A stretch of 64,000 nt of DNA from Deinococcus sp. KSM4-11 (GCF_004801415.1 NZ_SSNX01000001.1:930001-994000); one strand, 5' to 3'. Counted from the stretch's first letter, positions 22,357-40,274 are shown. Program-made: numbers and translations. Notes: generated from the letters alone by a model not told the origin.

Positions 22357-22396
22357 AAACAAAATTGTTTACAAAAAGGTGATTCTCGGTTACACT
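22357..22396 (+). promoter_or_regulatory. ddrI promoter with overlapping palindrome
   Basis: -35 TTTACA (22368-22373), 17-bp spacer, -10 TACACT (22391-22396). A perfect inverted repeat AAACAA-aa-TTGTTT (22357-22370) overlaps the -35 and is in an unusually A/T-rich setting. It could be an operator or an UP-element-like feature. Confidence 0.7.
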
Positions 22397-22475
22397 GTGA
22401 GCACGTCGGGAAAGGTCGTTCCATCACCTTACCGGCAGCCCTCCTCACCTCATTCCGCCCAAGGAGGCGACCCAA

Positions 22476-23087
22476 ATGACCCAGACTTCAAACGGCACGC
22501 GCACCTACGTCGACACCGTGACCTACCGCCCCGGCGCCGTCATCCTTTACCCCGGCAAGAGCGATATGCTCTACCGCGTCAGCTCTGGCCTGATCCGCGT
22601 CCATACCATGGACGACGACGGCAACGGTCTCACCCTGCGCTACGTGAAGCCAGGTGAATACTTCGGCGAGGAAGCTCTGGCCGGAGTGAACCGCGCCTAC
22701 TTCGCCGAGGCCGTGACCGATTCCAGCGTCGACGTGATCAACCCCGCCCTCATGACCGCCGAGGACAACCTCGTGGTCACCACGCACCTCGTCCGTACGC
22801 TGGAACGTGCGTACGAAAGCATCTACCGGCTGGTCGGCAAGCGGCTGCGCGCCCGCATCGCCGGCGAACTGCTCGAACTCAAGGACACCGCGCTGGCCAC
22901 CCAGCTCGACAGTGGCGAAACCATGATCTACGCCACGCATGACGAACTGGCTGCCGCTGTCGGTTCCGTGCGCGAGACCGTCACCAAGGTCGTGGGCGAG
23001 CTGTCCCGCGAGGGCGTGATCAGCGCCGGCTACGGCAAGATCACCCTGAAGAACGAGTCTGCCCTGAGCCAGATTGCCGCGGCGTAA
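22476..23087 (+). CDS. ddrI: CRP/FNR-family global regulator, DdrI/SdrP type
   Basis: 203 residues. Residues about 15-105 form a cyclic-nucleotide-binding-type beta barrel (YRPGAVILYPGKSDMLYRV; VKPGEYFGEEAL), a long dimer helix follows (residues about 108-140), and the C-terminal winged HTH has ATHDELAAAVGSVRETVTKV as recognition region. This HTH and the YRVxxGLxRxH core match Thermus SdrP and its Deinococcus counterpart DdrI, regulators of stress-response genes. The barrel lacks an obvious cAMP-binding Arg-Ser pair, so it may be ligand-independent like SdrP. AAGGAGG lies 8 nt before the ATG. Confidence 0.85.
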   Translation: MTQTSNGTRTYVDTVTYRPGAVILYPGKSDMLYRVSSGLIRVHTMDDDGNGLTLRYVKPGEYFGEEALAGVNRAYFAEAVTDSSVDVINPALMTAEDNLVVTTHLVRTLERAYESIYRLVGKRLRARIAGELLELKDTALATQLDSGETMIYATHDELAAAVGSVRETVTKVVGELSREGVISAGYGKITLKNESALSQIAAA

Positions 23088-23099
23088 GCACTTCACGCT

Positions 23100-23143
23100 G
23101 AAGATCGCCACCCATGCCTCTGCGCAGGGTGGCGATCTTCCGT
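23100..23143 (+). terminator. ddrI terminator
   Basis: 13-bp stem GAAGATCGCCACC (23100-23112) and GGTGGCGATCTTC (23128-23140), with a 15-nt loop and a short CGTTT tail, 12 nt after the stop. Confidence 0.75.
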
Positions 23144-23295
23144 TTGGAGAGCTATCCAGCTTGGGATTCGGAGCCTCCCCGAGATCCAGGCCAGTCTAGT
23201 CGTGTCCAGACGTCGAATCCGGCGTTCAGCACGGCACATCCGATTCTTTCTGCTCCTGTTTCCGTCCATGTGACACAAAATGGCGGCCCTTGCCA

Positions 23296-23324
23296 TTCAC
23301 AGTCCAGGCCCCGTTCTCTACACT
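23296..23324 (+). promoter_or_regulatory. Leaderless promoter of the ferredoxin-NADP reductase gene
   Basis: -35 TTCACA (23296-23301), 17-bp spacer, -10 TACACT (23319-23324), then 6 nt to the ATG at 23331. Confidence 0.7.
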
Positions 23325-23330
23325 CGCAGC

Positions 23331-24689
<1,359 letters not shown>

Positions 24690-24715
24690 TCTACACGGAA
24701 CGGCCACTGCCGGTC

Positions 24716-25522
24716 TTACAGACCGACGTGCCGCCTGGGTTCCAGCCCGCGCTGGCGCACCAGCTGCCTCACCTCCTGGCACCGGCAGCCACGGTAGGTG
24801 CACAGCAGGCCCTCAGGGGTCTGGGCCAGGAACCTGACCGTGGTATCGACCAGCGCGCGCACGCGATAAAGGCGCAGTTCGGACGTGCCCACCCGCACCT
24901 CCCGGTACTGCCCTTCCAGCTCCTGGGCGAGATTCTCGAAGTCGGCGGAACAGTTCGGAAAGGCGGTGGGCAGCACGCCCTGCGGCGTGTGCACATACCG
25001 CGTGAGGAGCGGCATGCCGGCCAGATGCTCGCCGTAATGGATGGAGGTGTTGCTGCCATGATCCACGCCGATCAGCAGGGCAAAGCCGTCCAGGTCGTAG
25101 AGCGCGCCCACCGGACGGTAAGGACTGTCGAGCGACTGCGCCGCCGTGATCGCGGCCGCCTGCTCGCCGATGGCGATGAAGCTCAGGGTGGGATGGGAAG
25201 AGCGCTGCGCGCTGGCCCGCTCCACCATCTCCTGAGGAACACGGCCGATGTCGCGGCTCACCCGCATATCCCGGTGGAACCGCGCCGAGGACAACGAGGT
25301 GGGGCGGGTCATCAGGGTGGAGTACGTGAAGGCAGGCGCCATGAGGGTGGCCGTCCGGCCCAGCAGCGCATCGACGGCGCCGCGTGCGCCGCCGTCGAGC
25401 GTGCCGAAGGATTTCAGGCTGGCGTGAACCATCACGTGCTGTGTTCCGTCGAGCCCCAATTCCGTCAGGCCCCGTTCCAGATCGGCGGGCGTGACGGCAG
25501 GCTTCCGCAGCAGGTTCAGCAC
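24716..25522 (-). CDS. Aminoglycoside 3-N-acetyltransferase-family protein
   Basis: About 268 residues from GTG 25522. Matches the AAC(3) fold: LGLDGTQHVMVHASLKSFG, ATLMAPAFTYS, SHPTLSFIAIG and LIGVDHGSNTSIHYGEH, with the conserved catalytic His region. Family members acetylate aminoglycosides with acetyl-CoA, but chromosomal homologues often have other or unknown substrates. TACACT (25535-25530 region, inside the codons of a longer frame) lies 7 nt before the GTG, supporting a leaderless start; the alternative ATG at 25543 adds 7 residues. The C-terminus has an unusual Arg/Cys-rich end (CTYRGCRCQEV). Confidence 0.8.
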   Translation of the reverse strand: MLNLLRKPAVTPADLERGLTELGLDGTQHVMVHASLKSFGTLDGGARGAVDALLGRTATLMAPAFTYSTLMTRPTSLSSARFHRDMRVSRDIGRVPQEMVERASAQRSSHPTLSFIAIGEQAAAITAAQSLDSPYRPVGALYDLDGFALLIGVDHGSNTSIHYGEHLAGMPLLTRYVHTPQGVLPTAFPNCSADFENLAQELEGQYREVRVGTSELRLYRVRALVDTTVRFLAQTPEGLLCTYRGCRCQEVRQLVRQRGLEPRRHVGL

Positions 25523-25577
25523 GCTTCCAAGTGTACAGTTCATGCGTCCAGGGACGGCAATCAGAATCACTGGCCCG

Positions 25578-25617
25578 CTCAAACGACGGGCGGGCCGCTC
25601 CAACCGAGCGGCCCGCC
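25578..25617 (-). terminator. glnN terminator
   Basis: On the minus strand GGCGGGCCGCTC and GAGCGGCCCGCC (25588-25617) form a 12-bp stem with a 5-nt loop, followed by GTCGTTTGAG. It lies just after the glnN stop. Confidence 0.65.
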
Positions 25618-25629
25618 TACAGGGTGGAA

Positions 25630-27786
<2,157 letters not shown>

Positions 27787-28161
27787 GTGGCTCCCTTGAT
27801 CAGGCCTGGCCTTCACGCGGCCCTGCGGCATCCCTGACTTCTCACCGCGGGAAGGTGTCCTGACACTGCCAGCGAGTATAGGAGTTCACAATCGGGGGGG
27901 TCAACGCATTCCCCTGCACAAGCTGCGCCTATAGGTAGGATGTGTCCGGCTATAGCAGTCGGATCGTGCGAAATGTCAGACACTCAATGTCAGGTTCAAC
28001 GGATATCCACATACAAAGTGCAGATCATCACCCAAGCGTCGGTGACGGCGACTGCGCCCGAGCCACTCAACTCGGAACGGCATAATCAGGACTGCTGAGT
28101 CCATGTTTCACCCTGCGCCATCGTTCAGGATGCGTGGCAGGCCCCGGAGGTTGCCTTCACC
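27787..28161. other. Divergent glnN-glnA control region (375 bp)
   Basis: Holds the glnN promoter (27875-27904), a direct repeat AATGTCAG at 27972-27979 and 27986-27993 (14 bp apart), and a possible glnA -10 CATAAT (28081-28086) without a clear -35. No gene is visible. Confidence 0.65.
27875..27904 (-). promoter_or_regulatory. glnN promoter
   Basis: On the minus strand: -35 TTGACC (27904-27899), 18-bp spacer, -10 TATACT (27880-27875), about 90 nt upstream of the ATG. Confidence 0.8.
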
Positions 28162-29535
28162 ATGAGTCCCCACAGAAGTCCACACGGCGAGAGCCCGACC
28201 CCCCCTACCCGCGACAGTGTGCTGGCCGAACTGCAACAGGGCGAGGTGAAATTCCTGCGCCTGCAGTTCACGGACATCCTGGGCACCACCAAGAACGTCG
28301 AGGTGCCCAAATCGCAGTTCTTCAAGGCCCTGAACGGAGACGTGACCTTCGACGGCAGCGCGGTCGAAGGATTCACGCGCGTCGAGGAATCCGACATGCT
28401 ACTGCGCCCCGATCTCAGCACCTTCCTGATCTATCCGCAGTTCTCGCGCGAGGAGGGGGGCGGCCGAGTGGCCCGGTTGATCTGCGACGTGGCCCTGCCC
28501 GACGGCACGCCATTCACGGGCGACCCCCGCTATGTCCTCAAACAGCAGATCGAACGAGCGCAGGCCCTGGGCTTCGAGATGTTCGTGGGAACGGAACCCG
28601 AGTTCTTCCTGTTCGAGCGCACGGCGACCGGCGTGGGCAGCACGGTCACCCACGACAAGGCCGGGTACTTTGACCTCGCGCCGATTGATAAGGGTGAACG
28701 GATCCGCCGCGAAATCGCCAACAAGCTGGTCGAGATGGGCTTCGAGATCGAGGCCGCGCACCATGAAGTGGCGCCGGGCCAGCACGAGATCGACTTCCGC
28801 TACGCTCCGGCCCTCGAGACGGCAGACCGGATCGCGACCTTCAAATTCGTGGTCAAGCGGGTCGCGCTGGAGTACGGCCTGCTGGCCAGTTTCCTGCCCA
28901 AACCCGTACCCGGTGTGAACGGCAGCGGCATGCACTGCCACCTGAGTCTGTTCCGGGGCGGCGTGAATGCCTTCGCAGACCCAGCGCGCGAGTATGGCCT
29001 GTCCCAGACCGCCGAGAGGTTTATCGCGGGGCTGCTCGATCATGCCCAGGCCCTCACGGCCATCACGAATCCGCTCGTGAACAGCTACAAGCGGCTGGTA
29101 CCGGGCTTCGAGGCGCCGGTGAATATCGCGTGGAGCACCAGCAACCGGTCAGCGCTGATCCGCATTCCGGCCAAGCGGGGTAACTCGACACGGGCAGAAG
29201 TGCGCATGCCGGATCCGAGCTGCAACCCCTATCTGGCCCTGGCCGTGATGCTGGCCGCTGGTCTGGACGGCATCGAGAACGAGATGGAGCCGCCGCCGGC
29301 CATTCAGCGCAACATCTTCAAGATGACGGTGCGCGAAAAACGGCACCACCGGGTGAAGGAGCTGCCCACCGATCTCCGGGAAGCCGTGGATGAACTGCAG
29401 AAGGATGAGGTGATCGCCCGCGCACTGGGGGAGCACGTGCTCGATCATTTCGTCGCGGCGAAGCTGGCCGAGTGGCGTGAGTACTCCACGACCGTCCACC
29501 CCTGGGAGCTGGATCGGTACCTGGATCTGATCTGA
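28162..29535 (+). CDS. glnA: Glutamine synthetase type I
   Basis: 457 residues. Typical GSI motifs: DGSAVEGFTRVEESDMLLRPD in two pieces at about 60-80, the Mg-binding VGTEPEFFLF, HHEVAPGQHEIDFRYA, ATP-site VPGVNGSGMHCHLSL and NRSALIRIP, ending in a conserved Tyr-rich C-terminus. There is no adenylylation-site NLYDLP-like loop visible at the C-terminal third, which suggests the alpha subtype (feedback-regulated rather than adenylylated); that is inference. GGAGG lies 11 nt before the ATG. Pairs with divergent glnN to assimilate ammonia. Confidence 0.94.
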   Translation: MSPHRSPHGESPTPPTRDSVLAELQQGEVKFLRLQFTDILGTTKNVEVPKSQFFKALNGDVTFDGSAVEGFTRVEESDMLLRPDLSTFLIYPQFSREEGGGRVARLICDVALPDGTPFTGDPRYVLKQQIERAQALGFEMFVGTEPEFFLFERTATGVGSTVTHDKAGYFDLAPIDKGERIRREIANKLVEMGFEIEAAHHEVAPGQHEIDFRYAPALETADRIATFKFVVKRVALEYGLLASFLPKPVPGVNGSGMHCHLSLFRGGVNAFADPAREYGLSQTAERFIAGLLDHAQALTAITNPLVNSYKRLVPGFEAPVNIAWSTSNRSALIRIPAKRGNSTRAEVRMPDPSCNPYLALAVMLAAGLDGIENEMEPPPAIQRNIFKMTVREKRHHRVKELPTDLREAVDELQKDEVIARALGEHVLDHFVAAKLAEWREYSTTVHPWELDRYLDLI

Positions 29536-29974
29536 ACGTATGAAGCACTCTGGAAGGAGGTTGTGCCCTTTGGCCTGTGTAGGTTCACGTGCGCAGGGAG
29601 CCGCTGACATCCGGGCAGGGCAAGGCGGCGTCCTCCTGCATTCGCAGAACTGCTCCGGTCGGCTGGAGAATATGGGTCGCTTCAATCAGGTCAGCCTCTA
29701 GATCCACTGTGGAGGGCCCCGTGATGGGCCTTGCGTCAGTCATCCGGAATAGTTCACACTCACCCGAGTCCACAGGAAGGCAAGAGCCAAAAATTGCGCG
29801 TAGGTATATTCTCAGAGCAATACTTGTGGCAACTTCCAGAAGAGGGCGACCTATCGTTTCAAAGCGTTTATGAGCTGCGCATTGACATCAAATCAAGACC
29901 GTGGCTAGAATTGCGCCATCACCACACCGCACTCCAGCCAGATGGCTGGCGCTGCACCCGTACCCGGAGGATCC
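29536..29974. other. Intergenic region glnA-livK (439 bp) with lower G+C
   Basis: From about 29740 to 29915 the G+C content is visibly lower than in the neighbourhood. A 62-codon GTG frame on the minus strand (29585-29773) has no ribosome site or recognisable domain and I do not call it. The region ends with the strong livK promoter. It may be a gene remnant plus upstream control sequence. Confidence 0.6.
29882..29911 (+). promoter_or_regulatory. livKHMGF promoter
   Basis: Consensus -35 TTGACA (29882-29887), 18-bp spacer, -10 TAGAAT (29906-29911), 63 bp upstream of livK. One of the strongest sigma-70-type promoters in the window. Confidence 0.85.
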
Positions 29975-31129
29975 ATGAAGAAAACCGCCCTGAGCCTCAC
30001 CGTCCTGGCCGCCCTTGCCCTCGGCACCGCCGGCGCGCAGACCACCCTCCGCATCGCCTCGCTGAGCCCGCTGTCCGGCGGCCAGAGCGACCTCGGCACC
30101 CAGATCCGCAACGGCACGCAGCTGGCCGTGAATGAATACAAGGCCCAGTTCAAGAAGCTGGGCTTCGACCTGGAACTCGTTCCCTACGACGATCAGGCCG
30201 ACCCGGCCACCGGCACCGCCGCCGCCCGCAAGATCGCCGCAGACCGTCAGATCCTCGCTGTGGTCGGCACGTTGAACTCCGGCGTGGCCATCCCCTCCAG
30301 CGCCGCGCTACAGGCCAGCCATGTGGCCATGGTCAGCCCTGCCAACACCGCCAACCAGGTCACGGATCGCGGCCTGCCCAACATGAACCGCATCGTCGCC
30401 CGTGACGACGCCCAGGGCGGCGCCGGCGCGAACTTCCTGTCCGGCACCCTGAAGGCCAAGAAGGTCTACGTCCTGAACGACAAGACCGCCTACGGCGAAG
30501 GTCTGGCCGGCGAGGTCGAGAAGGCCCTGAAGGCCAAGTCCGTGACCGTCGTGGCCAACGAAGGCACCGAGGAAAAGAGCGACTTTTCCAGCATCATCGC
30601 CAAGATCAAGTTGCAGAACCCCGACGCCGTGTACTTCGGCGGTATTTACAACCAGGTCGGCGTGTTCATCAAGCAGCTGCGTGAAGCCGGCGTGACGACC
30701 CCTGTGGTCGGCGGCGACGGCCTGGACAGCACCGAGCTCGCCACCATCGCCGGTGCGGGCGCCACAAACATCTACTACACGACCGTCGCCGCGCCCATCG
30801 AAGCGCTGCCGGCCGCCAAGGTGTTCGCCACCAGCTACCAGAAGACCTTCAACGACACCGCCCAGGGCTTCGGCGCCTTCGGCTACGACGCCGCCAAGGT
30901 CGTGCTGCAGGGCGTGCTGAACGCCATCCGCTCGAACGGCAACAAGCTCCCCAGCCGCACGCAGGTCGAGACCGCGATCCGCAAGGGCAACTTCACGGGC
31001 CTGCTGTCCGGGGCCGTGAGCTTCAACTCGGTCGGTGACCGCCGCGCCGCGACCATGTACGTCATGAACGTCAAGGACGGCAAGTACAAGCTGGAAACCA
31101 GCATCAACGTCAAACCCGTCAAGCAGTAA
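29975..31129 (+). CDS. livK: Branched-chain amino-acid ABC transporter, substrate-binding protein
   Basis: 384 residues. Signal peptide MKKTALSLTVLAALALGTAGA with cleavage after about residue 21. The mature protein follows the periplasmic LivJ/LivK pattern: IASLSPLSGGQSDLGTQIRNG, LVPYDDQADPATGTAAARKI, ILAVVGTLNSGVAIPSSAAL, and VYVLNDKTAYGEGLA. It captures leucine, isoleucine and valine (or related amino acids) for LivHMGF. GGAGG precedes the ATG. It is followed by a hairpin that may allow extra synthesis of this subunit over the membrane components. Confidence 0.92.
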   Translation: MKKTALSLTVLAALALGTAGAQTTLRIASLSPLSGGQSDLGTQIRNGTQLAVNEYKAQFKKLGFDLELVPYDDQADPATGTAAARKIAADRQILAVVGTLNSGVAIPSSAALQASHVAMVSPANTANQVTDRGLPNMNRIVARDDAQGGAGANFLSGTLKAKKVYVLNDKTAYGEGLAGEVEKALKAKSVTVVANEGTEEKSDFSSIIAKIKLQNPDAVYFGGIYNQVGVFIKQLREAGVTTPVVGGDGLDSTELATIAGAGATNIYYTTVAAPIEALPAAKVFATSYQKTFNDTAQGFGAFGYDAAKVVLQGVLNAIRSNGNKLPSRTQVETAIRKGNFTGLLSGAVSFNSVGDRRAATMYVMNVKDGKYKLETSINVKPVKQ

Positions 31130-31148
31130 GGTCAGGGGCTTCGAACGT

Positions 31149-31179
31149 GGGGCCGGGCAGCGCGCCCGGCCCCTGTTGT
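31149..31179 (+). terminator. Hairpin between livK and livH
   Basis: GGGGCCGGGC (31149-31158) and GCCCGGCCCC (31164-31173) with a 5-nt loop, followed by TGTTGT. Because livH continues the operon, this is probably a partial terminator or a 3'-end stabiliser. Confidence 0.65.
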
Positions 31180-31346
31180 ATGCCAGGACTGGGAACAGGC
31201 ACCGGGGCGCAGGTACGGGCCTACCAATTCCACCCGTCGTGTGTAAGTGTTGTTCATCGCCTTACGGTCGCACCCGCCGAATTCCTGAACTGCCGGGCTC
31301 TCGTACGAGGATCATGAGCAGTCGTAGTCGAAAGGAGTTGAATTCT

Positions 31347-34981
<3,635 letters not shown>

Positions 34982-34989
<8 letters not shown>

Positions 34990-35737
34990 TCCCGTGAACC
35001 TTGCACCCAAGTCTGCCGGTGCGCCCATGCTGGAACTGAACGACATCCACACTTATTACGGACACATCCACGCACTCAAGGGCATCTCGCTGACCGTCAA
35101 CGAGGGCGAGATCGTGGCCCTGATCGGCGGCAACGGGGCGGGCAAGACCACGACGCTGCGCACCATCAGCGGCATGATGAAGCCCCGCACGGGCGCGCTG
35201 ACATACAAGGGCCAGACCATCGCGGGCATTCCCGCCCACCACATCATGCAGCTGGGGATTTCCCACGTGCCGGAGGGCCGCCGGATCTTCCCGCAGCTCT
35301 CGGTGCGCGAGAACCTGGATGTGGGCGCGTACACCGTGACGGACCGGCCCACGGTCGAGCAGCGCGTACAGGAGGGGTTCGGGTACTTCCCGCGCCTGAA
35401 GGAACGCGAGCACCAGCTGGGCGGCACCATGTCCGGCGGTGAGCAGCAGATGCTGGCCATCGCCCGCGCGCTGATGGTCGCGCCGAAACTGCTGCTGCTG
35501 GACGAGCCCTCGATGGGACTGTCGCCGTTGTTCGTGGAGGCGATCTTCGACATCATCGAGAAGCTGAACCGCGAACATGGCACCACCGTCCTGCTGGTCG
35601 AGCAGAACGCGAACATGGCCCTGCAGATCGCACACCGCGCATATGTGATGCAGACCGGGGAAATCCGCCTGTCGGGCAAGGCCTCGGATATCGCGCAGGA
35701 CGAGAGCGTCCGCAAGGCGTACCTGGGCGACGAGTAA
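34982..35737 (+). CDS. livF: Branched-chain amino-acid ABC transporter ATP-binding protein LivF
   Basis: 251 residues. Walker A GGNGAGKTTTLRT, LivF-specific SHVPEGRRIFPQLSVRENL, signature MSGGEQQMLAIARAL, Walker B LLLLDEPSMGLSPLF, and the VLLVEQNANMALQIAHRAYVM end. The ATG at 34982 has GAGGAG 6 nt upstream and overlaps the livG stop by 8 nt (ATGCCTGA); another ATG at MLELNDIHTYYG is possible but lacks a ribosome site. Last gene of the operon. Confidence 0.94.
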
Positions 35738-35750
35738 GCCGTGCGCTGAG

Positions 35751-35790
35751 CCGGGCCGCTCCCACTCGGGACGCGGCCCGGTTGCCGTTG
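35751..35790 (+). terminator. liv operon terminator
   Basis: CCGGGCCGC (35751-35759) and GCGGCCCGG (35773-35781), followed by TTGCCGTTGT, 13 nt after the livF stop. Confidence 0.65.
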
Positions 35791-35827
35791 TGACAGTGGC
35801 TGTCGCGACTTGAGGGTACGGTGAAGC

Positions 35828-36904
35828 ATGCGTGCCCTGCTCTCCTCCGCCCTGCTGCTGGCCGTCCTGACTGCGTGCGTTCCAGCGCCGATGGCGTTCG
35901 ACCCGTCCTTCCAGCCACGTCCGGACGCCTTCGGGCCGAACAACGCGAACACCGAGTGGTGGTACGCCTCGGGCGTGCTGCCGGACTCCGGGCTGGCCTT
36001 CCACTGGGCGCAGTTCAAGGTGAACTACCGTGGCACGCCGTACTACACCTCGCATGTGGCCGTGACAGATCTGCGGGGGAACACCGTGACTTTCGTGGAG
36101 AACAGCGTGCAGACAGCCAGGTTCGCGTTCCCACCCCTGAGATTGTCGCAGGGAGACTGGACGTTGAGCCAGCAGGGGTCGACCTACCACCTGTCGGCCG
36201 GGCCACTGAACCTGACCATGACGCCCACCAGGGCGCCGGTGGTTCACCCGCCCGGCTATTCGGGCACGCCGGAGGTGGGGAGGATGTACTACCAGAGCAT
36301 CACCCGGCTGGCGGTCGGCGGCACGGTCACGGTGGCCGGGCAGCCGCGCGAGGCGAGGGGCACGGTGTGGTTTGACCACCAGTGGGGCGACCAGACGCCG
36401 GGCCGCGCGGCCCTGTGGGACTGGTACGGCCTGCACCTCTCGGACGGCTCCGATCTGATGCTCTACCGGGTGCGGGATACCGGTGGCAGGGTCGTGCAGG
36501 TGGCGGGTTCGCGGATCGGCGCGGACGGCGTGGCGCGGGCCGTGCCCGACCTGACCATGACACCGGGCCGGACATGGGCGAGCCCGAGCGGACGCACGTA
36601 TACGCTGGAGTGGACGATCAGCGCGCCTTCCCTGACCCTGACGATGCGGCCGTTCCGAGATGACCAGGAGCTGCTGAGCAAAACCACGGCCATCGCCTAC
36701 TGGGAAGGCCCGGTGCGCGGCTCCGGCACCGCCGACGGGCAGCCAGTGACGGCCGAGGGGATGGGCGAATTCATCGGTGGGGTGTTGACCCGCGCGGAGA
36801 ACCCGGCCCTTCCTGTGGGCCGCTGGACGATGGGCAAAGATCAGGGACACCTAGGGCAGGTCGGACACTCTGTGACCACGGACACGCCGCTTAACCCGCA
36901 ATAA
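35828..36904 (+). CDS. AttH/CrtC-like (lipocalin-superfamily) lipoprotein
   Basis: 358 residues. Lipobox-type signal (LLLAVLTACVPAP). NTEWWYASGVLPDSGLAFHWAQF, ARGTVWFDHQWGDQ, WDWYGLHLSDGSDLMLYRVR and AIAYWEGPVRGSG are characteristic of the AttH/CrtC-like family of lipocalin-fold proteins, which includes carotenoid 1,2-hydratases and secreted hydrolase-like proteins. Lipid anchoring suggests an envelope role and makes a cytosolic carotenoid hydratase unlikely, but the substrate is unknown. TACGGT (35817-35822) is 5 nt before the ATG. Confidence 0.82.
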   Translation: MRALLSSALLLAVLTACVPAPMAFDPSFQPRPDAFGPNNANTEWWYASGVLPDSGLAFHWAQFKVNYRGTPYYTSHVAVTDLRGNTVTFVENSVQTARFAFPPLRLSQGDWTLSQQGSTYHLSAGPLNLTMTPTRAPVVHPPGYSGTPEVGRMYYQSITRLAVGGTVTVAGQPREARGTVWFDHQWGDQTPGRAALWDWYGLHLSDGSDLMLYRVRDTGGRVVQVAGSRIGADGVARAVPDLTMTPGRTWASPSGRTYTLEWTISAPSLTLTMRPFRDDQELLSKTTAIAYWEGPVRGSGTADGQPVTAEGMGEFIGGVLTRAENPALPVGRWTMGKDQGHLGQVGHSVTTDTPLNPQ

Positions 36905-36905
36905 A

Positions 36906-36926
36906 CTTGACATGACCACGCTCAAG
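36906..36926 (+). promoter_or_regulatory. HAIR-like HspR operator upstream of clpB
   Basis: CTTGACA-N7-GCTCAAG, a 7-7-7 arrangement matching the HspR inverted repeat CTTGAGT-N7-ACTCAAG at 11 of 14 arm positions. It covers the -35 box of the clpB promoter, the position expected for repression released by heat shock. Confidence 0.75.
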
Positions 36927-36935
36927 TTCCAGAAT
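36907..36935 (+). promoter_or_regulatory. clpB promoter
   Basis: -35 TTGACA (36907-36912), 17-bp spacer, -10 CAGAAT (36930-36935), about 47 bp upstream of the TTG start. Confidence 0.75.
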
Positions 36936-36981
36936 AGGGACAGCTGTATGTCCGTCCTCTTCCCTGCCCTGGAGGCCCAGT

Positions 36982-39540
<2,559 letters not shown>

Positions 39541-39555
39541 GCGCCGCCGTCACCG

Positions 39556-39584
39556 AACCCGCTCCCTCATCGGGGCGGGTTTTT
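39556..39584 (+). terminator. clpB terminator
   Basis: CCCGCTCC-type arm (39558-39565) paired with GGGGCGGG (39572-39579), then TTTTT (39580-39584), 16 nt after the stop. Confidence 0.85.
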
Positions 39585-39656
39585 GTTCATTGTGTGCCCG
39601 CGTGTCCCCGGCACAGGCACGCCCACGCGCCGGCCGGCCAGGATTAGGCTCAGGGC

Positions 39657-40274
39657 ATGACGGTACCGCCGGTCTCCCCGGCCCACCCACACACGGACGC
39701 CCGGCCGGACACGGAGCCGACGCCGACCACCCTGCTGAGGGTTTTTATCGGCGTGGCCCTCTCTGGCATCGGCGGTGGCCTGCCCGCCCACGCCCGCCGG
39801 GCCATGACCACCCGCCGCTGGCTGACCGACACGCAGTTCGCGGAAACGTACACGCTGGCGCAGCTCACGCCCGGCCCGAATGCCGTGAACCTCGCCGCGA
39901 TGATCGGCGCGCGGCTGTGCGGCCCTCCGGGCGCGTTCATGGCGGTCATGGGCATCCTAGTGCCCGGTCTGACCACCATGCTCGCCGCCGCCGCCCTCAC
40001 GCTCAGCGGCGGGACGGCCCTGCCACCAGTCGTGCAGAGCGGACTGCGCGGGGCCGCCTGTGCCGCGCTGGCGGTCATGGTAAGCGCCGTGATTCCCGTC
40101 GTGAAGGTCGGCCTAGGTGTCCGGGGCGGCCTGGTGCTGGCAGGGCTGACATTCGTGGGGCTGGGCGTGCTGCGGCTCAACCTGCTTCCCGTCTTCGCCT
40201 TCCTGGTCGGTGCCGGCCTGATCCTCAACCGGCCCCGCCGGACGCCGCCCCCACAGGACGACCCCCATGTCTGA
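39657..40274 (+). CDS. Chromate transporter, first half-protein
   Basis: 205 residues, about 30 disordered Pro/Thr-rich residues then six hydrophobic segments. The CHR-family signature [11 protein letters not shown]...[25 protein letters not shown] is clear (quoted in parts). Short CHR proteins are encoded as pairs, and the second gene overlaps this one by 8 nt (ATGTCTGA). TAGGCT (39645-39650) lies 6 nt before the ATG, so the mRNA is probably leaderless. Actual substrate (chromate or another anion) unproven. Confidence 0.85.
   Translation: MTVPPVSPAHPHTDARPDTEPTPTTLLRVFIGVALSGIGGGLPAHARRAMTTRRWLTDTQFAETYTLAQLTPGPNAVNLAAMIGARLCGPPGAFMAVMGILVPGLTTMLAAAALTLSGGTALPPVVQSGLRGAACAALAVMVSAVIPVVKVGLGVRGGLVLAGLTFVGLGVLRLNLLPVFAFLVGAGLILNRPRRTPPPQDDPHV

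Larger units (their letters stand above)
22140..22475. other. Intergenic region gyrA-ddrI (336 bp)
   Basis: Contains the gyrA terminator (22158-22186), about 170 bp in which I see no convincing gene (only a 13-codon frame near 22255), then a strikingly A/T-rich block (22340-22380) with a palindrome, and the ddrI promoter and leader. Confidence 0.7.

Noticed and set aside
27971..27987. RDRM-like sequence in the glnN-glnA region
   Set aside because: About 10 of 17 positions match but the right half (GACATAA) is poor and it does not overlap a clear promoter; the direct repeat is reported instead.
29585..29773. 62-codon GTG frame on the minus strand in the glnA-livK gap
   Set aside because: No ribosome site or box at leaderless distance, no domain, and atypical codon choice; noted only as part of the low-G+C interval.
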